In this document: piece after piece, positions 44,001 through 54,075 of the stretch | Layout of the letters: the number at the start of each line of letters is the position of its first letter | How positions within the stretch are numbered: position 1 is the first letter of the stretch | Source: Schizochytrium sp. TIO01 | Taxonomy: Eukaryota > Sar > Bigyra > Thraustochytrida > Thraustochytriidae | Direction: 5' to 3' | DNA: 64,000 bases | Assembly: GCA_004764695.1 (NCBI GenBank) | Contig: SMSO01000014.1 | Coordinates: forward strand, 4,494,845-4,558,844 | Notes under the pieces: generated by a model | Told to the model about the DNA's origin: nothing | Database searches by the model: none | The model's input: the letters and a program-made list of their open reading frames with translations, nothing else | Translations under genes and position numbers: made by a program

Positions 44001-46944
44001 AAGGCAAGGTTTGAATATTGTTTGACTCAAGGTCGAGAACGACTAGGTTTGTCAAAGCGCTCATTGATTCTGGCAAAGCAGTAACCTCATTCATCCAAAT
44101 AACACTGTATAGGTATGTATCACTATGGGTTAGCACGGGTGCGTGTGCATGTTCGGAAGATCTAGTCGTTACTAGAATAAACTTACAGGCTGTACAACAA
44201 CGTGAGAGCACTTATTTCTTCAGGTACTGTGGTAATCGCATTCGACATGAAGTCGAGCGTGCGAAGGTTGGTAAGCTCAAAGATATCCGGCGATAACGCT
44301 GTCATCCCACCGTTTAGCAGAGACCTATGTTTTGTTATCAAAATCCACGAAGCAATAAACATACGCAAAGAACAATTAGTCTACCAGTGAAAGAACAAGT
44401 TATGGCTGCCATTGCAAACTCACAGAGCAGTTAGGGACGTAAGAGACGAGAGAAATGATGGGGCATTTGCATCACCGGTGCATGTGAGCTCTTGAGTTGT
44501 TGCATATCCGGCTTCTGAACAAGCCATACCATTACACATGCAGTTGTGCGCTGTTGTCGGAGCGTGCGTCGGGCTTTCCGTCGGGACTTCAGTCGAGCCA
44601 CAAGCTGGTATAGGATCTGGCATACCGTACACATACGGGACGTGACTCAAATCTGGCTGCGGACCACAAAGTGGATTCGAGGTGACATATCTAAACAATA
44701 AAACAAGCAAGATGCGTAGCTATTAGTTTCTACACGTGTGGTCGCAATCAACAACTTGGAAGTTTAAACTTACAATGTCTCTAAGTGCGTCATAGCCTCA
44801 ATCGCTGAAGGCAAGGTTTGAATATTGTTTGACTCAAGGTCGAGAACGACTAGGTTTGTCAAAGCGCTCATTGATTCTGGCAACGATGCGACCTCGTTTA
44901 TCCAGAAAGTACTATGTATATACGATAAATGTGAGTGATAATTTACTGTCTAGCACAATTGTTCTAATAGAAGGAAACTTACAGGCTGCTCAACAACATG
45001 AGAGCACTTATTTCTTCAGGAACTGTAGTAATTGCGTTTGACTTGACATTGAGTAATTGAAGATTGGTAAGTTCAAAGATATCTGGTGACAGAGCAGTCA
45101 TCCCGCCACTATACATGTACCTGTGTATTGCAAAAAGTAATGCTGTCAGTAAATTCAAATACGAATGGTCTATGCTGATGTGAACATTGGTATTTCTACA
45201 GGAAACTTACAGAGCCGTGAGAGATGTAAGAGATAAGAGGAACGATGGAGTATTTAAATCAGACACGCACACAAGTTCCTGTGTCGTGGAGTACACTGCA
45301 CTTGAGCAAACATCACCATCGCACATACAGTTATGTGGGGATGTTGGAGACTGCGTCGGCGCTTGCGTTGGAGCACAGGTTGGGACAGGGCTCGGCATGC
45401 CGTACAAATATGTAACGTGGCTCAAATCTGGCTGCGGACCACATAGTGGGTTCGAGGCGACATATCTGAGCAGCATGAACAGATAAGGAACTGTTAGCAT
45501 ATGCACATTTTGGCCAGTGTGTTTACTCATATAAAGAAACTTACAATGTCTGTAAATTTGTCATGGCCTCAATCGCTGTAGGCAAGGTTTGAATATTATT
45601 AGACTCAAGGTCGAGATATATGAGGTTTGTCAAAGCACTCATTGATTCTGGCAACGACGTGATCTCATTCATCCAAAATGCACTGTACATATAGGAGAAA
45701 CGTGAGTGACAATTTGCTATCTAGAGTGTCGTTTTACTAAATAGAAACTTACAGGCTGCTCAACAACGTGAGAGCACTTATTTCTTCCGGGACTGTAGTA
45801 ATTGCGTTGGACGTGAAATCGAGTATTTCAAGATTGGTAAGCTCAAAGATATCTGGTGACAGTTCAGTCATCCCGCCACTATGCATATACCTGTGTATTG
45901 CAAAAAGTAATGCTGTCAGTAAATTCAAATACGAATGGTCTGTGCTGATGTGAACATTGGTATTTCTACAGGAAACTTACAGAGCCGTGAGAGATGTAAG
46001 AGATAAGAGGAACGATGGAGTATTTAAATCAGACACGCACACAAGTTCCTGTGTCGTGGAGTACACTGCACTTGAGCAAACATCACCATCGCACATACAG
46101 TTATGTGGGGATGTTGGAGACTGCGTCGGCGCTTGCGTTGGAGCACAGGTTGGGACAGGGCTCGGCATGCCGTACAAATATGTAACGTGGCTCAAATCTG
46201 GCTGCGGACCACATAGTGGGTTCGAGGCGACATATCTGAGCAGCATGAACAGATAAGGAACTGTTAGCATATGCACATTTTGGCCAGTGTGTTTACTCAT
46301 ATAAAGAAACTTACAATGTCTGTAAATTTGTCATGGCCTCTATTGCAGTAGGTAGCGTTCTGATATTATTAGACTCAAGGTCGAGATATATGAGGTTTGT
46401 CAAAGTGCTCATTGATTCTGGCAAGGAGATAATAGCATTTTCCCAAAAAGTACTATAGATATGTGGAGGTATGGGTGAGTCGATATGCATAAGAACTCAT
46501 TCGCGTCAAGGCAAAACTTACAGACTAGACAATTGAGTAAGCGCACTTATTTCTTCGGGAACGGTTGTTATCGCGTTGCTCTTAAAGTTGAGGGTCCGGA
46601 GATTAGTAAGCTCAAAAATATCTGGTGGAATCGAGATCATACCACCACTTAGCAAAGATCTGCAAAATGAGAAGTTATCAGGAGTGCAAGGTTGCCGTCA
46701 ATAAAGTTAATTTTAAGAGTCAGGATTCCCTAGCTGCGGCTGATGGCAGGCAAACTTACAAAGACTCAAGAGATGTAAGAGATGTGAGAAATGTAGGAGC
46801 GTCTGATTCTCCGTTACAGTAGAGCGTCGTGGGATTTGTCACATCTGAGCAAGCTGTATTATCGCATAGGCAATATGCTTCTGACGGCCACGGAAGACAG
46901 CATATAAGAAAGACACAAGCGAGAAGAATGTGCAGTGAAGACAT
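41035..46944 (-). CDS. LRR receptor-like membrane protein 2 (22 exons, seven modules)
   Basis: Exons: 46944-46760, 46659-46522, 46452-46315, 46235-45981, 45890-45753, 45682-45545, 45465-45211, 45120-44983, 44911-44774, 44690-44424, 44324-44187, 44104-43967, 43884-43552, 43463-43326, 43254-43117, 43032-42766, 42667-42530, 42459-42322, 42241-41879, 41772-41635, 41546-41409 and 41326-41035; 1382 aa. All 21 introns (69-106 nt) are phase 2; all 14 LRR exons are exactly 138 nt. A signal peptide (LLACVFLICCLPWPSEA) precedes seven repeats of cap, LRR-A and LRR-B. Each cap exon holds YVxSNPxCGPQP, a Thr/Pro linker of variable length and a Cys motif (CxCDGxxCSxxxYxTT). The final exon has a membrane span (LVILILAPTIAIVFVITMS) and a short basic tail. 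It is probably a surface receptor or adhesin; the ligand is unknown. Confidence 0.87.
42009..42135. repeat. 12-bp minisatellite encoding (TLSP)n linker
   Basis: About ten copies of GTTGGAGACAGA inside the cap exon 42241-41879. Read on the minus strand, each copy gives Thr-Leu-Ser-Pro. Copy number changes would lengthen the linker without frameshift. Confidence 0.92.
45112..46340. repeat. Near-identical tandem duplication, period 770 bp
   Basis: 45112-45570 and 45882-46340 are the same sequence with about one visible mismatch (TATGCTG versus TGTGCTG near 45171/45941). The copy includes a complete cap exon, its intron on each side and the start of the flanking LRR exons. Sequence between and beyond the copies is homologous but diverged. 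Confidence 0.9.
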
Positions 46945-47892
46945 TGTTTTTATTCCTCTGCGACTGAGTTACCAGATTGCATGAAACCATGTGTACGAAC
47001 TTCTTGGTCATAACAAACACACTTAAATTACGCGGTGGTCAAATACAACTGTTCTGTCGATGAGCACTAGTCAATCCTGTAGCGTCATTCCAGTGTCTAA
47101 AGGATAAACAAACATATGCTTAACGAAGGGGATCATAGGGACGATGAAGAAGAGAAACGAGAGAGTACCTCCACTAGTACGTCGAGCTTACTTAGGAGTT
47201 ATAGTCTATCGAAAGGTTTTGATGTACGGAGAATACGGATTAACGTGCTCATTAGAATGTTAACATCTCTTTCTCTATATATTACCAACACTCAAATAAT
47301 TATAGATATATAGTTACAAAATTTCTATACAATTGTTAAGTTAAAAATACCTAAAAATACACCGAACGAACGGCTAAAATTTTAAGAGGACCGTGACAAT
47401 AAATTATGTGCAGATGGAAAGTGCTCATGTTGGCCAAAGAAAGTATTGCACTGCATGATAGGCATTGTCTTTGCACTTACCAGGTGTTCTGTTATGAAAA
47501 TCGAAAAACATAAACATTATATAGAACAATGCAAAGGCGGTTCTAGATAGCGATCTAGTCGCAGGTTAATACCTTTCTAGAACGACCGCAAAACTCGAAG
47601 ATCTTCCCTATCGTATGTGCACCTTGGGTTCAGCGTGACAACCAAGACTTTCTTGATTTTAATATGCTGAACTCGTCACACAACCATATATACATATTAC
47701 GTAGGTCACCTATCTCGCTACCCTTGAGGTTTAAAATACAAATGTATGAAGTACTACATGGTAAGTCTTATTGATCATTTTTCTCTTTTAGAAAAAAACA
47801 AAACAAAAAAACACACAAAAACACTCAAAGGGGAAGGTAATATTATACTTTATTGTTGTTGTTATTATTATTACTCCAGACATATTGGGCCT
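46945..47892. other. Intergenic region between LRR genes 2 and 3
   Basis: AT-rich, 948 bp. It should contain the promoter of LRR gene 2 and the 3' UTR of LRR gene 3. No supported gene. Confidence 0.6.
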
Positions 47893-49238
47893 TTAATTGG
47901 TGTTGTTGTGAATGCTTTTGCTCTGGCGATAGCGGTAAATGAAGAAGCAAACCAATAGAAGGAAAATTACACCTCCAACACTACCCAAAGCAATGGCTAG
48001 AGTTGCATCATCATCAGTCGAGACAACCTCTGTCGCGAGACAACTTTCGTCAATTTCAGGAATGTCAAAGAAGGTGACATTTTCGTAAAGAGTTACATTC
48101 AAACAGAGATCCACGTTGCCCGAAATATCGCTGTCGTTTCGAATAATAGTCGAAATAGATTTCAAACAAAACTTGGAATGTTAATACGATGTTGTAAGGT
48201 TAGGATATATTGTAAAGCTTCAAACTTACAAAGTGTCGAGCGAAGTCAAGTCTGTCAGTCCCTCAGGTAAAGTCAAAAAGTCATTATCAGCGATCTCAAG
48301 GACTTGTAGGCCTGTAAGCATTGTGATACTATCAGGCAAAGTAGTAAGGAGATTATGGAAGAGACCCAGGTCCAGAAGATTGGTGAGCTCTCCAATTCCC
48401 GATGGAATTTCAGTCAGCTCGTTATTATTGATGGCACTAGGGGATGAAGAGTTTGAACACAGAAGGTTTAATGGTCAGGTTTACAATTCGAATCATCAAA
48501 GGCTTCCCCCGTCTGTAGACATGTAACTTACAGAAGTTTAAGATTAGTGAGGGTAGTCAAGGAGTCCGGCAAAGCGGTTAAATTGTTGTCATTGAGCCAC
48601 AGTTGCTCAAGGTTCTGGAGATCCGAAATGCCATCCGGCAAAGTTTCAAGCTTGTTTCCCTCCATATCACTGTAGACGTATTTGACATGTTGTGAGTCCA
48701 GAAGACGCTCGTTGCAAAGAAGAAACTTAATCATGAAAACACACATAAAAACTTACAGGTATGTCAACGCAGTGAGAGACCCAATTCCAGAGGGAAGCGA
48801 AGCAGCTCCATTATCCCAAAACGACCTATGTGCAGCCAAAACGAAAAACGACAATCGGGGAAGAGAGATTAAAACAAGCATACGAAACGATGTCAGCTCA
48901 TTTAAAACATTCGCAGTTACAAGAGCACACAAATTAGCACTCAGTGGTCCAGCTCTAAAGAGAGATAGCCGTAAGGTTCGTTCTGAAGAGGCAGGAACTT
49001 ACAGTGAATTCAAATTCGTCAAAGTTGTCAGTCCAGCAGGCAGTGATGCGATTTCTGACCCATAGAAATCCATCCGTGTCAATGCTGTGAGATACGACAC
49101 TGCAGGGAGTTGAGTCAACCCTGAACACGACATCCACCGAACAGAAGCATCGAGGCTGCTCGGGTCACAAGCTCCGTATCCAAAGCAGAAGCAGTCACTT
49201 GAGGACGACGCAAGCTCGCGCTCCGCCATGTCCGTCAT
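47893..49238 (-). CDS. LRR membrane protein 3 (5 exons)
   Basis: Exons: 49238-49003, 48825-48757, 48669-48532, 48436-48230 and 48130-47893; 295 aa. Introns are again all phase 2, and internal exons encode 1, 2 and 3 LRRs of 23 residues (69, 138 and 207 nt). The N-terminus carries Cys residues (CFCFGYGACD...MSCSGLTQLP) but no clear signal peptide from this ATG. A TAG 16 bp upstream would stop an upstream extension, yet it could also be the acceptor of a missing first exon. LRRs fit LxxLPxxIxxLTxLxxLxLxxNxL. The C-terminal half has a Cys/Asn-rich cap, a membrane span (ATLAIALGSVGGVIFLLLVC) and a short polar tail. Its LRRs are more distant from those of LRR 1 and 2, and it lacks the repeated cap. 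Confidence 0.82.
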
Positions 49239-51171
49239 GGTATTCCACTATATCTTCTCCTGATCACAAGTTTCAGCAAATCGTCCTCTTGCAGAGAGGC
49301 TAAGGTTTTGCTGGCCTACTTATGAAAGTTCATCACTCCAGCTTTATTTCAAGGAAAAGCCGCTGCGCTTTAGGAAGTGAGTACGAGTAGTTACTATTAT
49401 CGGTGCCGCGCCATTCGGAACCAAATTATGTATCAAGTGAATCAAACTAGTAGCTGTAGGATGACTTAGTACCATGTTAATTGAAAGTTTCATTTCTTCG
49501 TTTTTTTCTGTGCCGGCACCACATTTATCCAGCAACGAATCTCTCTGCAAAGCCAGCCGGTTTCGCATGCTTTTGCATTCAGCGAGGGGTTACCACGGTC
49601 ACGAAATACAAGTTCCTTATCAATTGCTTCGGTATTCACCTTTCTGGGTGCGTTACATCAAAACACCATGCCCTGTGCCCTGTGAAAGCGATGCCCTCTA
49701 TCTTTGGTGCCTTCAAGTTCTATCTAGATCAGAAGACCAGCACGTATCCGTTGAAAAGTTATATTATCTTGTCCTACTCTGATCGGTGAGAAGCGCCTCA
49801 CCGCTCATTGACAGTTTTTTTTAATTTTATTTTTAAAATTAAATTGCCATTCAAACTACATTCAACAAGAAAATAGCTATGAATGGTCACTGTTAGACTC
49901 TGGTATTCGTCTTTTCCGAATGATCTCCGTTATGATAGGTAAGATGGCCTCATACGTTTACTGGAAGTTTGGCGATTTGCGTACTTGCCTAGTAGAGGTT
50001 TTTCTGCCCATTTTTTTTTCAGAGGTACCCTAGTGGTTGGGTGTAATGCAGTGTATGATAGCAAGAACCAGAAGCTGTACCTGAGCACTCACTCACTGAC
50101 AGTACAGCTAGCTTTGCGGACCTAGATATCGACGGTCTCTGCACACAATCTATACTGTCTGACACTTTGGCTCAATAGCAAGCAACTTTCTTGTAATAGT
50201 TGAGGACTGGATAACACCAAAGAGCCTTCGGTAAAGGTAAACCTACCATTCTGCTTCAAGTTGCTGTTGTTTACCTACCAGGTCCGGGAACTTCTGGTAA
50301 CAACAGAAAAGAATAAAAATAAAATAGTAAGATTCATAATAGTTAGACTATGCAATTGCAACTGCTCATAATACTATATTTTTCCAGCTGGCGAATTGCC
50401 CAAAGTTAGCTTCTCACGTTTTGCGCGGCCAAGCTTTATTTTATGTTTTCTTTGAAACGGTTCAAATTAATACCAGAAAGAAACACCGTTGACCACCCTT
50501 CCATCATGATTCCATGATTTCCGCTACCTCTCTCTATATACATACAAAAGTTATTTTAAACCATAAAGAGTCTTGAAATTTGGTTCATGAATCCAACAAA
50601 CTTCATGTGACTTTCACTAATCTAGACCAGCCACTTTGATACTTGGACATAAGCATCGCGATACCACCAGGGAAACCAGGCCCTTGGTTGCAATACTGCT
50701 TCATAAGAGCCACGCCCGCGCGTCTTGCCTTTGCTTTGGCTCTTTTATTACGTGAAGAACTAGCCTTTGTGGACAGGAGACATCTAAGAGTAATCACATA
50801 TTTGATAAGACAACACCGAAGAACCAGCAGTACTGGCAACCAAGAGACACCTCACCCACTCCTGTCGCTAGCAATAGTTTAATGTTATTCTACACTATAT
50901 AGAGGAAAATGAGGTGCTTAGCAAAGCGTTCTTTCCTTGTAACGGACATAAAACGCCCTCACTTAGAAATTTGCTAGTGTAGATGGTAGAAGCAGCATCT
51001 GCTTTGCAGCTAGGCAGAGGATGTCGCTAGCCAGAAATGAAGAAGCAAGTGATAGTTCTTACCTAGTCAGCATTATTTATACGAGGTTTTTCATACGTAT
51101 GTGCAGGAATTTGGAGACATTGGGATTTGTGAATTGGGGCAGCGCAGTTGCAAAGGTCAAAGTTTAGCAAG
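49239..51171. other. Intergenic region, possible small gene on minus strand
   Basis: No gene is fully supported. A plus frame at 49481-49789 is open but resembles no family. The possible minus exon at 50603-50783 is listed separately. The right end should hold the cullin promoter. Confidence 0.5.
50603..50783 (-). CDS. Possible last exon of a small unknown gene
   Basis: After an acceptor-like ACTCTTAG|, a block of 59 codons with a basic start (SRNKRAKAKARRAG) and a Gly-rich end (CNQGPGFPGGIAMLMSKYQS) runs to TGA at 50605-50603. Composition looks coding, but I could not place the upstream exon with its start codon with confidence (candidates lie within 50,790-51,000). Confidence 0.28.
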
Positions 51172-53634
51172 ATGGACGAGCGGATAGAGGGGGCGCCCGA
51201 TAATGAAGGCCCGATTGCCTTTGACAAGGGCTGGGCAACGATTAAAAGTGAAGGCTTAGAAGTTTGTCTAAGGAGACTCGAACGTGACGTTGATTTACGC
51301 CCCGGATTACACGGCAAAACTGGGCGTGCCCTTCATGCCAATGAGGTCAACAAGCTCTACGGATTGGTTTATGAAATGTGCACGCAGGCAACCCCGAACA
51401 ACTGGTCAGGCAAACTATATTACACAGTTCTTGATGAACTTCGTGAGGTCTGCGAGCAGCGCATCGTGCGCCGTCTTAAGTCAGCAAGCGGGCAGAAGCT
51501 GCTTGACGAGCTTATTATGGAATGGGACAAACATCAAGTTCTCATTCGTACATTCCACGCCATCCTTGGCTATCTTGACAGATTCTACGTCAAAAGATTA
51601 GCGCTGTTGACTCTGCGTGGCGCTGCTGTTCAAGCCTTTCATGACTTTGTTTTCGATGAGGTAAAAGAGCAAGTCACTCGTGCATTTCTTGATGAGGTGA
51701 ATCTTGATCGCGTAGGTAGTGTTAGCGCTCTCCGTCTGCAGCGACTCAGGCGAGTTTGTGACATCTATTTGGCAGTTGGTCAAGGTTCTTTGGACGATTA
51801 CGAAAATGAACTTGAAAAACCTCTTGTCAGCGAATCGGTAGCCTACATGAAAAAGGTCTCCGCGCACTGGATTAAAGAAAATACAACAGCAGAGTTCTTG
51901 AGCAAGGTGAGAGTTCAGATTGACGCAGAGGAGAGTCGTGTACGTGCTTACTTGCACGAAGAAACCCGTGAAAAACTTATTCGAGCCTGTGAGCACGAGC
52001 TTATTAGCACACATCTAAATGCTTTACTTGACAAACCACAATCAGGATGTCGCTGGCTTCTGGAGAACGACGAAGATGGAATTCTGCAGAACATGTTTCA
52101 ACTTCTCAAGCGCGTTCCTTCTGGCCTAACGCCTATGGCTTTTATATTTCGCAAGTTTTTACAAGAGATTGGTGCAGATATGTTGGCTGATCCTCAATAT
52201 CAAAACCAGTGGGAGAATCGCCTTGACCGGACTTTGATATTTCGGCTCGTTGGCTTGCACCGAAAATATCGAACCCTGGTGAAGAATCGATTTGCCGATC
52301 ACAGTACTTTTCATCGAGCATTGAAAGAGGCTTTTGAGTTCTTTATCAACTTGCCGCTTCCTGCGGAGGAAGAAGCAAAAACATCACTTGAATCAAACGA
52401 AGATGAGAAAGATAATGAAGAAAAAGATAAAGAAGAAAAAACAAAGCGCCAGCAGCGTCGCCGGCGCCCTCGACAGGAAGAAATCACAATCTCCGAACTG
52501 CTCTCAGACTTTCTTGATCGTAAGCTACGTAAAGCCCCAGCGGACATGGCTCCTATCTCGCCTATGCTAGGCTCAGAGGGCTTTCTGACACCTCGTACGG
52601 AAACAGATTTAGAACGGGAACTTGCATTAACAGTCGAACTTTTTGCTTATGTGAACGACAAGGATGTGTTTGCACTGTTTTACAAGAAACATCTTGCGAA
52701 AAGACTGATTTTGAATCGGTCTACAAGTTACGATGCGGAGCAGGTGGTGATTGGAAAGCTACAAAAACTGTGTGGCAATCCCTTTGTTTCCAATTTCACA
52801 GGCATGATGAAAGATTTAATGCTGGCATCGGCTTTACAGCGTGACTTTGAGAAGCACGATCACGCCAGCTATGATAAACTTACTTTCGAGTTCAACGTGA
52901 AGGTTCTTACTTCTGGATTCTGGCCTACCTATCGCTATGAACCTATTGATCACCCCCCTAAACAACTTGTTGAGGCAATGAATTGTTTTCAAGCATTTTA
53001 CAATACTCGGACCGCTCACAGGACCTTAAGTTGGATCCATGCTCTTGGATCGTTGACACTATCTGGGAACTTCCGTGCTTGCAGCACACCAGTACAGCTT
53101 GTTGTAACAACGTTCCAGGGAGCAATTCTTCTTCTGTTCAACGAATCCAACGAGCCACTAACCGTCGAGCAGATGTCTGCACGCTTGGGGATATCTGCTG
53201 AAGTGGTGAAACGTCAGATTTACTCGCTTTCTGAAGGGAAACATGTCATCTTAACCAAATTAGACCCTGAAGCCAATGCCCCGATGGCAGCGCCGCGGTT
53301 TCTCATCAATGATGGATTTTTTACCAAAGCCCGCAGGATCCGGATTCCTCAACTTCCTCTGCAAAAGGCTGATGACGCTAAAGAGGAAAGAACCTCAAAT
53401 CTCATGAAAATCTCGGAAGAGCGTCGTTATGCTGTGGAAGCGGCCATTGTGAGAATCATGAAAGCGCACAAGACGATGACTTACGATGAGCTTTCTACCA
53501 AGGTTGTGGACATGCTTAAACCAGTTTTCATTCCACAGCCCGCAACGATTCGAAAGCGCGTCGATGACCTCTTGGAGCGCGACTACATTGAACAAGACGA
53601 GGATGATAAGACCAAGTTGCTCTATGTAGCCTAA
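51172..53634 (+). CDS. Cullin (CUL1/CUL3-like E3 ligase scaffold)
   Basis: An 820-aa protein from the ATG at 51172; the frame runs further upstream only through a TTG. The N-terminal cullin repeats start with a segment close to plant-type CUL1 (LVYEMCTQATPNNWSGKLYY). The middle has the cullin-homology phrase YVNDKDVFALFYKKHLAKRL. An acidic and then basic low-complexity insert sits about residues 395-445 (DEKDNEEKDKEEKTKRQQRR). The C-terminal winged helix has the neddylation motif AAIVRIMKAHKTMTYDEL, with the acceptor Lys near 764, and the family end DYIEQDEDDKTKLLYVA. Cullins bridge a substrate adaptor to a RING protein in ubiquitin ligases. The N-terminus suggests CUL1 and parts of the C-terminus resemble CUL3, so I leave the subtype open. 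Single exon. Confidence 0.93.
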   Translation: MDERIEGAPDNEGPIAFDKGWATIKSEGLEVCLRRLERDVDLRPGLHGKTGRALHANEVNKLYGLVYEMCTQATPNNWSGKLYYTVLDELREVCEQRIVRRLKSASGQKLLDELIMEWDKHQVLIRTFHAILGYLDRFYVKRLALLTLRGAAVQAFHDFVFDEVKEQVTRAFLDEVNLDRVGSVSALRLQRLRRVCDIYLAVGQGSLDDYENELEKPLVSESVAYMKKVSAHWIKENTTAEFLSKVRVQIDAEESRVRAYLHEETREKLIRACEHELISTHLNALLDKPQSGCRWLLENDEDGILQNMFQLLKRVPSGLTPMAFIFRKFLQEIGADMLADPQYQNQWENRLDRTLIFRLVGLHRKYRTLVKNRFADHSTFHRALKEAFEFFINLPLPAEEEAKTSLESNEDEKDNEEKDKEEKTKRQQRRRRPRQEEITISELLSDFLDRKLRKAPADMAPISPMLGSEGFLTPRTETDLERELALTVELFAYVNDKDVFALFYKKHLAKRLILNRSTSYDAEQVVIGKLQKLCGNPFVSNFTGMMKDLMLASALQRDFEKHDHASYDKLTFEFNVKVLTSGFWPTYRYEPIDHPPKQLVEAMNCFQAFYNTRTAHRTLSWIHALGSLTLSGNFRACSTPVQLVVTTFQGAILLLFNESNEPLTVEQMSARLGISAEVVKRQIYSLSEGKHVILTKLDPEANAPMAAPRFLINDGFFTKARRIRIPQLPLQKADDAKEERTSNLMKISEERRYAVEAAIVRIMKAHKTMTYDELSTKVVDMLKPVFIPQPATIRKRVDDLLERDYIEQDEDDKTKLLYVA

Positions 53635-54075
53635 GAATAATGAAGAAAGTTATTGTCAAATTGTATTAAACAAATTTTAAAAAATGTGTTTTGGTTTGAT
53701 TGGCAAGTGCATAGTCGCTTTGGACTTCTGAACAGACAAGATAGAGAACTATCCGGAGATCTAGTAAAATAAAAAACCTGAAAATCGAAACAAATACACA
53801 AGAAATGAAAATACTGATTGAAGTATATAGTACTAGTGCTTGTATGATGCTAAGACGTTTAAAGACGATTTAAACAAGGTTTTGCAGCCCCCCCCCCTCC
53901 ATTGTTTGCGATTTCCAAATAATCTTGGAAGGGGATAGATTTAAGAACACATATGATCCTCACTTGGACAAACTCGTGGAAAGAGAGAACAGGCAACCTC
54001 GCTATCCTATTGTTCAGATCTGAGTTTACTGCTTGTTCTCAACCTGAAAAGTTGATTGCGGGCCGCGTCATCTAA
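53635..54075. other. Convergent 3' spacer
   Basis: AT-rich spacer between two stop codons, with a short C run near 53889. No gene. Confidence 0.7.
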
